NCBI GenBank assembly: GCA_004802645.1
Contig: SRKS01000003.1
Location: 1,302,001-1,366,000, forward strand
Reading direction: 5' to 3'
DNA from: Amesomyces nigricolor
Taxonomy: Eukaryota; Ascomycota; Sordariomycetes; Sordariales; Chaetomiaceae
DNA length: 64,000 bases
In this document: positions 20,348-33,790 of the stretch, one piece after another
Numbering within the stretch: the first letter of the stretch is position 1
Layout of the letters: each line of letters starts with the position of its first letter
Notes under the pieces: model-generated
Seen by the model: only the letters and a program-made list of their open reading frames with translations
Told to the model about the DNA's origin: nothing
Databases searched by the model: none
Position numbers and translations under genes: made by a program

Positions 20348-23300
20348 ATGCTGCCCCGGCAACGCATCCTCCGGTTACCAACACCGACGAGCCCCCTCCT
20401 CTCGACAACAACACGAAGGCTGAGTGCCTGCTCCGTGCCGGCATCACTACGGCAGAGGCGACATGTTGCGCCGCAGCTCCAGAGCTCCTTGAGGAGCAGG
20501 GGGCCATCGTCGCTTTTGACTTTTTCGACATATCCGGCGCTGGGGAAGAGGAGAGAAGGGTTCTTTGACGCCATCGAGCCCCTCTCTGAGGAAGAGAAGA
20601 AAGCGAATCTAGAAAATGCCGAAGCTGAGGAGAAGGACGTCGCAAAATCCAAGTCTTCGAGCTCCGATGCGCCGTCCAACGGCAATGGCCGGGGCGCACC
20701 AGAATCGCCGGACAACAAGGGCAGTGCGGCTGGTGGTGCCTCCGGTTCGTCCGGGGACGATTCGGGATCCGGCAGTGGCAAGCGCGGGCGGAAGGGAGAT
20801 AAGGCGCTCGCGAAGCCCGTCGTTCCGGAGATCTACCCCCAGGTTCTGGCGATACCCATCGCAAAGAGGCCGCTGTTCCCGGGGTTCTACAAGGCCATCA
20901 CTATCAAGGATCCGAATGTCGCCGCCGCAATTACGGAGATGTTTAAGCGGGGTCAGCCCTATGTTGGCGCGTTCTTGTTCAAGGATGAGAACGCCGACGA
21001 CGATGTCATCCGCAACCCCGACGATGTTTACGATGTTGGTGTCTTTGCCCAGGTTACCAGCGCATTCCCCATGAACTCGCAGGGTGGCGAGAGCGGCGGT
21101 CTGACAGCGATCCTATACCCCCACCGCCGAATTCGTCTGTCTTCCTTGATCCCTCCGGGAGCCGCCGACGCCTCGAAGCCCACTCCTACCGCCGAACCAG
21201 CCGCCGAACCAGCACCCGAATCAACACCCGAATCGATCCCTAAACCGCAAGAGGAACCCGAGCAGAAGGGAGATGTGGTTGCGAGCTTTGAGGAGAGTGC
21301 GGTGGAGCAGAAGCCCGAGCCTAAGAAGCCGTACGAGGTGACATCCTTCTTGAAGAAGTACCCCGTCAGCATCGCCAACGTTGAGAATCTCACCGAGGAA
21401 CCCTACGACCCCAAGAGCCAAGTGGTCCGCGCTGTTACCAACGAGATTGTGAACGTCTTCAAGGAGGTCGCCAGCATGAACAGCCTGTTCCGGGACCAGA
21501 TCTCGACCTTCTCCATCAGCCAGTCCGCCGGCAACGTTATGGCTGAGCCCGCGAAGCTTGCCGACTTCGCCGCCGCCGTTTCTGCTGGCGACCCTGCTGA
21601 GCTTCAGGAGGTTCTGGAGAGCTTGAACGTTGAGGACAGGATGCACAAGGCCCTCCTGGTACTGAAGAAGGAGCTCGCCAACGCGCAGCTCCAGTCCAAG
21701 ATTACCAAGGATGTGGAGAGCAAGATCACAAAGCGGCAGCGTGAGTACTGGTTGATGGAGCAGATGAAGGGTATTCGCCGTGAACTTGGTATTGAGTCGG
21801 ATGGCAAGGACAAGCTGGTTGAGAAGTTCAAGGAGAAAGCCGACAAGCTCGCAATGCCCGAGGCGGTACGTAAGGTGTTCGACGAGGAGCTCAACAAGCT
21901 GGCGCACCTGGAACCGGCCGCGTCCGAGTTCAACGTGACCCGCAACTACCTGGACTGGCTCACCCAGATCCCCTGGGGGCTACGGAGCGCCGAGAACTTT
22001 GACATCCAGAACGCGATGAAGGTTCTCGATGAGGACCACTATGGTCTCAAGGACGTCAAGGATCGCATTCTGGAGTTCATCGCCGTCGGCAAGCTCCGCG
22101 GAACCGTTGAGGGCAAGATTCTCTGCTTTGTCGGTCCTCCTGGTGTGGGCAAGACAAGTATCGGCAAGTCAATTGCTCGTGCGCTCAACCGCCAGTACTA
22201 CCGGTTCAGTGTTGGTGGTCTCACCGACGTTGCCGAAATCAAGGGCCACAGGAGGACGTACGTTGGTGCTCTCCCCGGTCGCGTTATCCAGGCCCTGAAG
22301 AAGTGCAAGACCGAGAACCCTCTGATCCTCATCGATGAGATCGACAAGATTGGGCGTGGCTACCAGGGCGATCCCTCCTCTGCGCTGCTCGAACTTCTCG
22401 ACCCTGAGCAGAACAGCTCGTTCCTTGATCACTACATGGACGTGCCTGTTGACCTGTCCAGGGTCCTGTTTGTCTGCACTGCAAATATGACTGACACCAT
22501 TCCCCGGCCGCTGCTTGACCGCATGGAGGTCATCAGGCTTTCTGGCTACGTCTCGGATGAGAAGATGGCCATTGCCGAGAGGTATCTTGCGCCGCAGGCC
22601 CAGGAGCTGGCCGGTCTCAAGCAGGTTGACGTCGAGCTCACCAAGCCCGCGATCGAGGAGCTCATCAAGTCGTACTGCCGCGAGGCTGGTGTCCGCAACC
22701 TCAAGAAGCAGATCGAAAAGGTTTACCGCAAGTCCGCGCTGAAGATCGTTCAGGACCTCGGCGAGGAGGCGTTGCCCGAGTCTAAGGCCCTCACGGAAGA
22801 GGGCAAGGAGGCCCTGAAGGAGTCCGAGAAGGAGGGCAAGACAGAAGAACCAAGTCACGAGGCCACCGAGAAGGAGGCCGTCGAGCAACCCCGCGTCCCG
22901 CTCAAGGTTCCCGAGAGCGTCCACGTCACCATCGACAAGGACAACCTCAAGGACTACGTCGGACCGCCAGTCTTCACTTCCGACAGGCTCTACGACGTCA
23001 CCCCGCCGGGCGTCACCATGGGCTTGGCCTGGACCCAGCTGGGCGGCGCCGCCATGTACGTCGAGGCCATCGTGCAGGCGGCTCTCAGGTCATCCAGCCG
23101 GCCATCCCTCGAGATCACGGGCAACCTCAAGACGGTCATGAAGGAGTCGTCCACCATCGCCTACTCCTTCGCCAAGTCGCTCATGGCACGGCAGTTCCCG
23201 GATAACCACTTCCTCGAGAAGGCCAAGATCCACGTGCACGTGCCCGAGGGCGCCGTGCAGAAGGACGGCCCGTCGGCAGGCGTCACCATGGCAACATCGC

Positions 23301-23717
23301 TGCTGTCGCTCGCGCTTGACACCTCCGTCGACCCCGCGGTTGCTATGACCGGTGAGCTGACCCTCACCGGCAAGGTGCTCCGCATCGGTGGGCTGCGGGA
23401 GAAGACGGTGGCGGCGCGCCGCGCGGGCTGCAAGATGATTATCTTTCCCAAGGATAACATCTCGGACTGGCTGGAGCTTCCTGAGGTATGTTTTCCCCGA
23501 ATTACATCAATCATATTTAATGTTATTGTGAAAACATGCTAACGAAACCGCAAAACAGAACATCAAGGAGGGCATCGAGGGCAAGCCCGCCAGCTGGTAC
23601 TCGGAGGTGTTTGACCTGATCTTCCCCAACCTGGACCGCGAGCAGGCCAACAAGTGCCGGATCTGCGAGAACAAGAAAAGCAAGGAGGAGAAGTCGGATG
23701 AGGACAACAGCGACTAA
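20348..23717 (+). CDS. PIM1: Mitochondrial Lon protease (Pim1 type)
   Basis: This is an ATP-dependent serine protease of the mitochondrial matrix that degrades damaged proteins. Exons 20348-23485 and 23559-23717 give 1098 residues; the intron (73 nt, GTATGT...ACAG) contains a GCTAAC branch sequence. The N-terminus is Arg-rich and acid-free, as a presequence should be, and is followed by a low-complexity linker. The LAN substrate domain starts at about residue 160 (YPQVLAIPIAKRPLFPGFYK). Walker A is GPPGVGKT at 596-603, Walker B is LILIDEID. The protease dyad is Ser976 in KDGPSAGVTM and Lys1019 in GGLREKTVAA, with the standard spacing of 43 residues. A Glu/Lys-rich insert lies between the AAA and protease domains. 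All key residues are present. Confidence 0.97.
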
Positions 23718-26520
23718 GCGGTTGCTTCTTGTTGGGATTTGTGAACCCAGCGGCCATCAAGTCCCAAGCAGATGGTTCGGATGGTGACATTTCCGAGTGT
23801 GCGATGACGTCTGTCCATGACCAGCAGTGCTGGTTGAGGTGCGGAAGGGGTGGAAATGGGGTGGGGCGGGAGGTGTAAGAATTTGAGAAAGTCAGGCGAC
23901 GCATTACCATAAGGCGTTTACAAGGCAGGGCGGGGAAGCAAATTCAGACCAAACGGATGAGACTTTGGGTTCTGCAACTTTGAAGTTATAGAAAGAAACG
24001 AAGGATGGCAGGCAGGGGCCTTCGACATCCACACACAACATACACACATCCTCACTCTTCTTAATTGCTGTATGGTACGGTACCTGCTTTTCTTTTTTGG
24101 GAGATGGTGTTTTTGAGCTGGTTGTGGATGTACCAATCGTGTTTAGGGTTTCTGAACGTTGTTGTACGGGGTGAGAGAGTGCTGTGGTGATTCAACGACG
24201 AAGAAGCTCCTCTTTTCTCCCAGTTGATAGCTGGTGACCTGAGTGGTCATGGATTTTCTCACTCTGAACCCCTCCTTCCACTCTCATGCCTCATGCCGTT
24301 GCTATTCACGTTTGCTCTTCACATAGGCTGGAGCGCCTCAAGGAAAGAGCATTCTCCAGGCAGTTGCCCACGGAGAGACACAGCAATAGGAATTTGTTCA
24401 AGGATCGGATCTTGTCAAGCTCGATCTGACATGCATGGATGCATTGGACGCGGGCAGTCTGTTGCAAGCAGCCTTGTTTTCTGACGTCCTTGACGTGCTG
24501 TATGCCTTGGCTGGGTCCGGAGATTGGCGTTTTGTGGTGTGGGCGCTGAGGTCGTGCTTGGGCAGCAATGCGGCCGGGCGGTTCTGGTTGCTGTGGTGCT
24601 GAGTTGAGTGACAGCGACCCCCAATCCGATGACGGGGCGGTCTACCATAACTGGGTGGTCAGCCATACCCCGTGGAAAAGGCAGGGCTGAATGCAATGAG
24701 TGGATGGTTGGCCGCTGCAGCCGATGCAGGCTTTCCTTCTTGAGATTAGGTACATGTAAGTGAGAGAGACAGGGAAGTCAGAGAACCGGCTGTATGTGTG
24801 ATGTGTGCGGCGTGTGTGTGCTGCATGGGCGGTTACCATGGCTTTGGGAGGCTAAGGGACGAGGTCGGGACGAATAAGTGGTCGGTGGGTACGTAATGGG
24901 AGGGTGGAAGCTGTGTTCTGTGTTGCGGCTGTTCTCACTTGGGCTCGCCCTTGACGAAGGTGGACAGGAGTCGGTGGTTGCCAAGTTGTGGTTCCCAGCG
25001 GCAGCCCGGCACCGCCGAGGTCTCGTCGAACAACGACTCGGATCCGTGGTTGGCCCGAGTGACGTGAGGTCGGGCTGGCGGTTGGGCAGAAGACGAGGAA
25101 GAGAGCGATGGCTAAATCAGCCATTCATTGGCCCGGAGGCGGCAAGGTCAGGCAGGAACACTTCCAGGTCAGAACCCAGGACCATGTTCCCCGAATGCAG
25201 CGCCCGGCAGTGGAGACATCTTCCGCACTCGGGGGATGCGGCTCGGCCTCTGTTCGACGGTGATCGACATAGATATCCGGCCCAAGGCACGGGTGTCATC
25301 CGACTGCGAGTTGCCGGGTGCTGGTCTTGGAAGAGGTTATGAACTGCCAAGCTGCGTAAGATACTGTACATGTAAATTACGTACACTTTACCCTGAACAG
25401 CTGCCGCTTCCAAGGCAGAGAGACGTAAGGAAATCCCGCAACAGGCCACGCCGAAAAGTGTCGAAAGATATGAGAAAGCCATCAGGCCAAAACACCATCA
25501 TGACTCTCAGCCAGTCGCTGAGGATCGCAGAGGGGGCCTCGCAGTCTGGCCCGAGACTGGTCGTCACAGGGCTTGGACATGGCTGAATCTGCAGGGCGAG
25601 CCTTCCTCCCATCGCGCGGTTACACGTGTTGCACCCACCCCACCAGAACACCCCGCCAGTGCCCCAGTCTCCACAGCCCCACAACCGATCCCCCATCGAG
25701 ACGGGACCCCACTACGTCTCCTCATCCCATCTTCTGTTCGAGCTTCTCGACCTCTCCATCGAATCCCATCCCTACCTCTTGCATGCTGCAGGAGAGCAGG
25801 AGAGCAGCACGCAAACAGGAGGCCGTTCCGGGGAGGCCAGTCTGGACAGTCAATCACAAACACGCTGCACCTGAAATCGCAGAATTTTGCAACGGGAAGG
25901 AAGCCGCTTCGAGGGGCCCGTTCCCATTCTCGTGTCGAGCCGAGTCTTTGCCGTCGTTTCGTCCTGTCGTCTTGTTCCGCCTTGGTTTTTGCTCTTCCAA
26001 GTTCACTTTTCTCGCTTCGTTTCGTACGGTCGACCACCTCATCACACCCTCCTCGCATGTCTTTTTCTGCAGCGTCATCTGTTCTCCCATCCCACCCAAG
26101 ATCATGTCCTAGCCGGCACCGTTCCCATTCCGCCCAGTTCTGAGGCTGAATTCCCATGGCCTGATAAGGCTGCCCGGTCACGCCAATTTCCACTCCAACC
26201 CATTCTCGATTTCGACCTCTCATGGCGACCACATCGATTTTGTCCATCACTGTTGCGGCTTGACGATAATTCATCAACAAAATCCTACCCATCACTCCTC
26301 AGTTTCGTTGTGTTTGTTCTTGTTGGTAAAGCCGGACCTTCACATTGAGGACAGGAAAAGACGGACGTGGGACAGAGGAAGCCATCTGGTGGGCCCTTGG
26401 ATCGGACCGCCGGTATTAATTAGCGCCCTGTCTACTCTAGACGCTGCGCCCTCATCCAGCAACCAACTCACCTCTGCCCCTCGACCAGCCTAGAGATCTT
26501 GGCTCACGGTTGAGCCCCCC
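23718..26520. other. Long intergenic region between the Lon and kinase genes
   Basis: This 2.8-kb gap begins with the Lon 3' region and should end with the promoter and leader of the kinase gene. The last 500 bp are C/T-rich and look like a long 5' leader. Overlapping open frames (for example 25564-26295 on the minus strand) show no family signature. I find no tRNA, repeat or second gene. Confidence 0.55.
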
Positions 26521-29474
26521 ATGGCTCAAACCCAGACAGCTCCGGCCCCTCTGGCCGACGGGGTCACCCAAATGCAGCAAAGTCTCTGGCGCAGGTTGTT
26601 TTCAGGACGGGACAAAGACAATGGCGCCTACGAGCCGCCGCCGCCAGATCACACGCCACAGAATCATGGGGAACAGGAACAAGATTACCTGAAAGCTGGC
26701 CTCATGCGACGTGTCTCCAGGAAGGTGGTTCCTGGCCTACCCAGGGCTCAGACATTCAAAAGGCAACGTTCCGAGATGCGAAACCGACTGGAGCCTGTTC
26801 GCCCTACACCCGCCGAACGGAGGGCTGTCTCTGTGGATAGACGTGCCCAAACCTCCAACGGTGCCCTCAACCACTCGGACCCCCGAGCAAGTGCCCCTGA
26901 TTTTCTCCACCAAACCTTCAGTGCCGCGTCCTCACCCTCGCTACCCATGAGCCCGCTCGAAGGGTTAGATGACATGGAGGACCTTGATGCCCTGGACCTG
27001 GACGGAGGGTCGGTTAATGGTGCTTTCGTACACGGCCCGGATGATCTCTCCAGGATTGACATCCAGTCTATGACCACGTCGCAGTACGATGCCCTCATCG
27101 ACAGTGAGCTTGACCGCAAATGGATCCTCAACCTGTCGATGCACTTCCGGGACAAGTCCAAGAGGGAGAAATTCTTCGTCACCTACCGCCAGTATGAGCA
27201 CCACTGGCGCCGCGTCACCGTCTCGCTGGACTACCGCAACGCCCCCGAGAATTCTCTCGAGGCTGATCTGGCCCGTACCCAATACCAGCGCGACAAGAGC
27301 GCCAAAATCTACGAAGCAATCCGGGAAAGCCTGAACGAGATTGAGTTCTACAGCACCGTCACCAATCTCAAACTCGAGACCAAGGACGGGAGGTTGCATG
27401 TCCATGTTGTTGAGGATGTCAATGTATGCCTTGTGGACCCTTGACTCACCATACTTGCTAATCCAAGCCGCAGGAGGTCGTCAGCTACCCGCCGATCCGC
27501 ATGGCGCAGCATATGAACTGCAGGAGAGTCAAGCAGCGTGAGATCCACTTCGACTCGCACGTCTCTGGCTTTGTCTATAAGGTTCGCGTTCACGGAAGGC
27601 TGCTCATCAAGAAGGAGATTCCGAGTCCGGAAAACATCGACGAGTTCTTGTACGAGATCAACGCCCTTAGCCAGCTGTCTCACGCCAAACATGTAATCCA
27701 CTTCTACGGCATCATCGTCGACGACCGGGAAGAGCACATCACTGGGCTCCTGATCGACTACGCTGCTCGGGGAGCCCTGATCGATATCATCTACGACAGC
27801 GACCATTCTTTGTCCTGGCCGACACGGGAGAAGTGGGCTCGCCAAATTGTTGATGGACTTTCCGAGATCCACGAGGCTGGCTTTGTCCAGGGCGACTTTA
27901 CGTTATCCAACATTGTCATCGACGAAAACGACGATGCCATGATCATTGACATCAACAGGCGAGGCTGCCCCATCGGCTGGGAGCCTCCAGAAGCGACTCC
28001 ATTGATCGAGAGCAACCAGCGGATATCCATGTACATCGGCGTCAAGTCCGATCTCTACCAGCTCGGCATGGTCTTGTGGGCGTTGGCCACACAGGAAGAC
28101 GAGCCCGAGGCATACGGCCGACCGCTCAAGATTGAGCCCGATGCCCAGGTGCCGGCCTACTACAGACGCATTGTTGACACATGTCTGAGTGCGAACCCTC
28201 GAAACCGTGTCCAGGCCCTCCAGTTGCTGTCCCGCTTCCCGGGTCCCGATATCGACAGCCAGTATGGCCCCCCCAACGGCTCTTCTATTTCCATGAACGG
28301 CGACAGCAATTCACGCTTTGACTACATGTCCCCGGTCGGTGTCCCACGCATCAAGACGGTCCACCCACCCAGCGACTGGTCATATGTGGGCTGGGGAAAT
28401 TCCCAGCTGACCGAAGACCCATTCTACTACCCCAGCCGAGGCAGGTCCCCTCCATCACCGATGCCGAGCAACCAGGGCGACTACAATTCTTTGCGATACC
28501 CACGTCGGGCGTACACGTGGTCTGATACCTTCAGCAATGCGCCTGCAGTACCCTCTGTCGGTGATTTGTTGCCGAGGGAATCAAGGAGGGATTTTGAGCC
28601 GGGATCCAAGGGAAGCGACAAGACGTTGGAGACATACGCCGAGGCGGCTCGGCGGACGAGGAACTCTTTTGCGGAAACCAGCAGGGACGATGACGCATCT
28701 GATACGGACATGGATCGAGGGCGATCGCTGACGAGATCGAGCGACTACTACAACAAAAAGACGGATGCGGTTTCGCCTGTGTCTTGGGTCCCGCCGAAGC
28801 ATTGGATGATTACAAGCCCGGGACGGGAGACAGGAAACGACAGAGAGGACAGCAGAAGCAGAAGTCCAGGGAAGAGAGGGAACACAGGACTCGAATCGCG
28901 CGCGGACAGTGGCAAGGATGTGACGGAGGTGATCAGGACTCCGAGAGAATATCGAGAGCAGAGCGGTTCGCCTGAAAGGGGGAGGAAATTGTCCAGGGAG
29001 TCTTCGCCTCGACACGGGACCCATCACGCAGCCGGTGTTGAGATGACGACAGATGAACCGACACATCATGACCAACATCATTCCCACAACCACGATAGCA
29101 ACATGAGCATTCATCAACACCGACATCACCATCAAGAGCATGGTCCTACACACGAAAACGACAGAAATGACAGACACGACACGGACCAACACGAACACGA
29201 ACAGCCCACACCACATCGCCCACCCTCCCCACCACGCCCAAGCATGCACGCCCCCTCCAGACGCTCAGACGAAGACCTAAAGGGCGTCGGCTCAGTCTAC
29301 GACTCATCCTTCAGCCCAAGCCACAATTTTCACGCCCATTATGATGATGAGATACGACATGACAGCATGATTCTCGACGACCTTGACGATCCATTTGGCT
29401 CTGAGTTGGACAGGGGCTTGAGGGAGGTTCTTGCCGTGGGCCGCGGGGTGCCTGTTTCGGGGGCCGGGCGGTGA
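26521..29474 (+). CDS. Atypical protein kinase with histidine-rich C-terminal tail
   Basis: Two exons (26521-27423, 27474-29474; 50-nt intron) give 967 residues. Residues 1-160 are disordered and basic. Residues 180-320 form a conserved domain (DRKWILNLSMHFRDKSKREK, YRQYEHHWRRVTVSLDYRN). The kinase domain covers about 325-560. The ATP-site Lys is near 347 (RLLIKKEI), followed by a helix-C Glu (EINALSQLSHAKHV). The catalytic loop is VQGDFTLSN, with Asp442 and Asn447 kept but no HRD His/Arg and no Lys two residues after the Asp. The metal-binding motif is DIN (Asp460) instead of DFG. The essential Lys, Asp and Asn are all present, so activity is possible. The tail is Ser/Arg-rich and then very His-rich (about 855-925). 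Substrates and pathway are unknown; it resembles fungus-specific kinases. Confidence 0.85.
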
Positions 29475-32189
29475 GGGGTTGTGGGTGGTGTGGTGGTGGT
29501 GGGGGATGGGATTGAATGAAGCCTATATGCGAATGGGTTTTTCCAGTTTGCAGGCTTACGTTTTGCATTTAGCTTCTTCTTTTGCCTCTTCTTACATGGT
29601 ATTTATAATTTACAGCCGCTAAGGGCGCAAACGAGGGGTTTGGAGCACTAGGCGGCGGAAAGGGATCTGGGTTGGGAAGGGGTATCTGACAGGAGGATGA
29701 CGGCGGTGGTTATCTGGATGATTTATGACTCGAACTATTTCGCTTTTGCTGAGTCTTGATATTATAATCTTCTTTCTTTTTCTTTGCACCACATCTTGAC
29801 ACATCTTGACACCAAATAGATGGTTTTATTCTCCCTCTTGCCCCATTCTCCAGCCTCAGCAGCCTCTATGCTGAGACAACACCCTGTCTTGCGGAGTATC
29901 CAACTTTGTGCTTCTTCGGAGTGCGTGGGTACCATGTAATGTTCATTCTGTTGATAGTATCAAGATGGCAAACGTTCTGCTGCAAACCATTCCCATATAT
30001 CAATCTAGCTCTTTTGCTGAAATGCGGTACATGTTACAGGTTACTTTCCGTTGTGCCATTGACGGCTCTCAAGAGGTGAGGGGAATGAGGTTCCAGCACA
30101 TTCCATTGCTTAATTCGACATTTCCAGCAGCCACTAATGTAATCGGGAGCAATTATGGGTTGGTTAGTAGCCAGCCTCTTCCTTTGTACCCTTGATAGAG
30201 CTTGCTGAGGGCTTCATGAAAGAGTCAATGTGGTTGTACAGTGATGCGAGCTCAACCAGCAAGTGTAAAAAGGCTTCACTTCTAGCCTAGGAAGGATATT
30301 TGGTTTCTCTGGGAAAGTGAGTGTCAAGCCATGGGAGGAGGCGAAAGGGTCTTTGAGCGAGAGGGAATGCTTTAAGTGGGATTTATGCTTGTATTGCAAG
30401 AGGAGTACTACACAGTAAAGGACCATGTCGGCAAGTTCTAAACGTTGATGGTGCAGCGAGAAATAAAAAGCTTAAAAGCATTTACTGCTGCGACACCTTT
30501 CCCCTGGAACATGAATTTTAAGAGCATTGAGAAGACAAAAAGAACTTCAAAAATTGGGTTCTCACGTTGTCCAGTGTTCTCAGTTGTGACGGGATCGGGA
30601 ACAGAGATGCCAAGATCGGTGTCAGCGCCGATGCGCCACCTCCGAAAGTCCGATGATGACGGACGTTAGTGGAGCCGCGGCGAGGAAGTGACGGGTTAAA
30701 TGGGGTACTACGGTGTGCCAGCACCCGAATGGATGTTATTGGTTGGTGGGCATGGGGGCTCGAGGGGAGAAGAGGGTGAGGTGTTGAAATGATTGACATC
30801 ATCGGTGGCATGATCGCGGGAAGGGGTTGGCTTGTGAAAATGGAAGTCTTGGGCCCAGTGATGTGAGTGTGAATTTCGACTGTGATCGATTCGGCCCCAC
30901 AAGGCTGATAACGCCACCCAAACCAGCCTCATTGCGTGGAAGAGTGGAAGAATGGAGAAATCATTCTCTGTGGCGTTGCAGGAATGTTGGGATGTGGGTT
31001 CTCCGTGTGGAACGGCAGTCAGGATCCGGCCACCCGGAGAGCAGTTTCATCGGGACCCCCAGGCCCCCAACGCAGGAACGGGTTGACGACTTCCAGGAAC
31101 CCTCACGGCGGGCCCCATGATGAGACGAACGTGATGGGACGAATTGGAGATGGCCTGAAAAAAACAAACGCATTCCACAGGCCGCGACCTCAGGCGACTG
31201 AGCAACATCGAAGCATGTGATTCCGAAGAATGTCTTGAGAAGATGGAGAACCCTCTCATCAACGACAACGACAGCGATCGCCACTGTCTTCCACACCCAC
31301 TTTGCCGGAGACACAGCGGAGGCAGCGGAGGCAGCGGAGCTGGACGCATTTTTTGGCTTCTGCTTGAAAAAGCCTGGCTATTTCTCGATCGCCCCGGATT
31401 GGCCAGTGCCGGCTCCATTGCAATGATTGACCAATCAGAGCCACAGAAACCTTCCCGGTCCCCGCCCAGACTTACAACAACTCCCCAACATTTTCCTCAA
31501 CAATTTTGGGCGGCACAACGGCGGGCATCTCAGCGAGTTTGGGTCAAGCCTTTGGCCGGCGATGGCGCGTTGCACATGCTTCCTCGGCCGAGCCCGGGCC
31601 CAGCTGGTGTGGAAGTGACGTGAGAATCTGGATTGGCGAGATCTCTGCCGTTCCCAATGGTCTCCCATCGTCTCATGGGCGATATTCTTTCGGGATCCCA
31701 ACAACGAGGCCGGTGAAGTTGGGGTGAAGTTGAGTGGCGAACGCTAGTTGTTTCGGTCTGTGCTGGAGCTAGTTGGGAATTTGAGTGACGAGTGACTGTG
31801 TCAGAACACGCCCGGGAAGGAAAGATCATTCATTGCCATCTGCCCGTCCAATTGTGCTTTCTCTTCCACAGTTTTCACAGGGAAACAACCCTGGACTTTG
31901 CCTTCCCCGACAGAAACACCCCCCCCCCGGCTTACACCCGTCCCCATTCCCCATTCCCCATCCTCTATCCCTGTCTTTTTGCACATCCCATATAAAACAT
32001 TCCCGCCCTCCCGCCGCTTTCCTTTTCCACTTCGACTTAGCGCTGTTGTTCAACTTCCACCTGGTTCCCGCCCTCCTCAGGATCAGCGACTCGAGTGAGC
32101 ATACGAGTCGACGTCGTTGCCAGCTTCGACGACACCTCTCGCCCGCTCAACCCGTTGCTGAACGGCTTCGGCATCCGACCACACTCACC
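29475..32189. other. Long region upstream of the desaturase gene
   Basis: This 2.7-kb gap holds the 3' end of the kinase gene and probably a long regulatory region of the desaturase gene. A CCAAT sequence occurs near 31432, and strongly C/T-rich DNA with a TATA box precedes the desaturase. A short 9-bp direct repeat (GCGGAGGCA units) is near 31315-31340. I see no separate gene. Confidence 0.5.
31991..31997 (+). promoter_or_regulatory. Probable TATA box of the desaturase gene
   Basis: TATAAAA lies 199 bp upstream of the ATG, directly after a long pyrimidine-rich tract (about 31860-31980). This arrangement is typical of highly expressed fungal genes. The transcription start itself is not visible. 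Confidence 0.45.
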
Positions 32190-33790
32190 ATGGCGTCCTC
32201 TTCGTCATCGGTGGCCAAGGCCGAGGCCTTCCCTGACGGGACCACGGATCACATCCCCCTCCGGAAGAGGAACTACGACATCCGCAAGCCCCGTATGTTA
32301 CCGACTTCGATGAGTTTAGAGTTTGGGGCGACGATGGAGAACTAACACTCCGCCAATAGACATCACCGAGCAGCCGATCACATGGGCGAACTGGTACCAG
32401 CACGTCAACTGGCTCAACACCACTTTCATCATCTTCATCCCGATGACCGGCCTGGTCTCCTCGTACTGGATCCCCATGCAGTACAAGACCGCCGTCTTTG
32501 CTGTGCTGTACTACTTCTTCGCCGGTCTCGGTATCAGTAAGTAGTTGCCGAATAAGTCGAATGAGAGCGACAAGGACTTACACATTTTGCAGCTGCCGGT
32601 TACCATCGTCTGTGGGCTCACTCCAGCTACAAGGCCGCCCTGCCCCTCAAGATCTTTCTCGCTGCCGGTGGCGCCGCCGCCGTCGAGGGTAGTGCTCGTT
32701 GGTGGTCCAGCCTCCACCGCTCCCACCACCGCTACACCGACACCGAGAAGGACCCCTACTCGGTCCGGAAGGGCCTGCTCTACAGCCACATCGGCTGGAT
32801 GGTCATGAAGCAGAACCCTCGCCGCATCGGCCGCACCGACATTACCGATCTCAACGACGACCCCGTCGTTGTCTGGCAGCACCGCAACTACATCAAGTCC
32901 GTCTTGACGATGGGTCTGATCGTTCCCACGCTCATCTGCGGTCTTGGCTGGAATGACTGGGCTGGCGGCTTCATCTATGCCGGTATCCTGAGAATGTAAG
33001 CTCTCAACATGCCGCGAAATTCGTGAGAAACACGTTCTGACCGCGATACAGCTTCTTCATCCAGCAGGCCACCTTCTGCGTCAACAGCTTGGCCCACTGG
33101 CTCGGTGACCAACCCTTCGATGACCGCAACTCACCGAGGGATCACGTCATCACCGCTTTTGTTACTCTCGGCGAGGGCTACCACAACTTCCACCACGAGT
33201 TCCCCAGCGACTTCCGCAACGCCATCCAGTGGTGGCAGTACGACCCCACCAAGTGGTTTATCTGGACCATGAAGCAGCTCGGCCTCGCCTACAACCTCAA
33301 GACCTTCCCCCAGAACGAGATCGAGAAGGGCCGTGTCCAGCAGCTCCAGAAGAAGCTCGACCAGAAGCGCACCACCCTCAACTGGGGCACTCCCCTTGAG
33401 TCCCTGCCCGTCGTCAGCTGGGATGATTTCGTCGAGCAGTCTAAGAACGGCAAGGCGTGGGTTGCCATCGCTGGTGTCATCCACGACGTGGGCAACTTCA
33501 TTGCCGATCACCCTGGTGGCAAGGCCCTCATTTCGTCGGCTGTCGGCAAGGATGCCACAGCCGTATTCAACGGCGGTGTCTACAACCACTCCAACGCCGC
33601 CCACAACCTTCTCTCGACCATGCGCGTTGGCGTCCTCCGCGGCGGCTGCGAGGTCGAGATCTGGAAGCGCGCCCAGGCCGAGAACAAGGACGTCGCTACC
33701 GTCACCGACTCCTCTGGCCAGCGCATCGTCCGCGCTGGTGACCAGGTCACTCGCGTCTCCCGGCCGGTTGCGACCGCCGATGCCGCTTGA
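32190..33790 (+). CDS. OLE1: Acyl-CoA Delta-9 desaturase with cytochrome b5 domain
   Basis: This is an endoplasmic-reticulum membrane enzyme that inserts the first double bond into palmitoyl- and stearoyl-CoA, using oxygen and electrons from its own cytochrome b5 domain. Exons 32190-32292, 32360-32536, 32593-32995 and 33052-33790 give 473 residues. Three di-iron histidine boxes are present: HRLWAH, HRSHH and HNFHH. Hydrophobic membrane segments include TTFIIFIPMTGLVSSYW, AVFAVLYYFFAGLGI and SVLTMGLIVPTLICGLGW. The b5 domain starts at about residue 350 (VSWDDFVEQSKNGKAWVAI) with the haem motif HPGG and the second His region YNHSNAAHNLL. Length and order match yeast Ole1 apart from a shorter N-terminus. 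All four exons join in phase. Confidence 0.97.

Noticed and set aside
22169..22924. 251-codon minus-strand frame
   Set aside because: Antisense shadow of the Lon ATPase domain; biased codon use of the real gene keeps it open.
25564..26295. 243-codon minus-strand frame upstream of the kinase gene
   Set aside because: Trp/Arg/Gly-rich random-looking product, no family match and no good start context.
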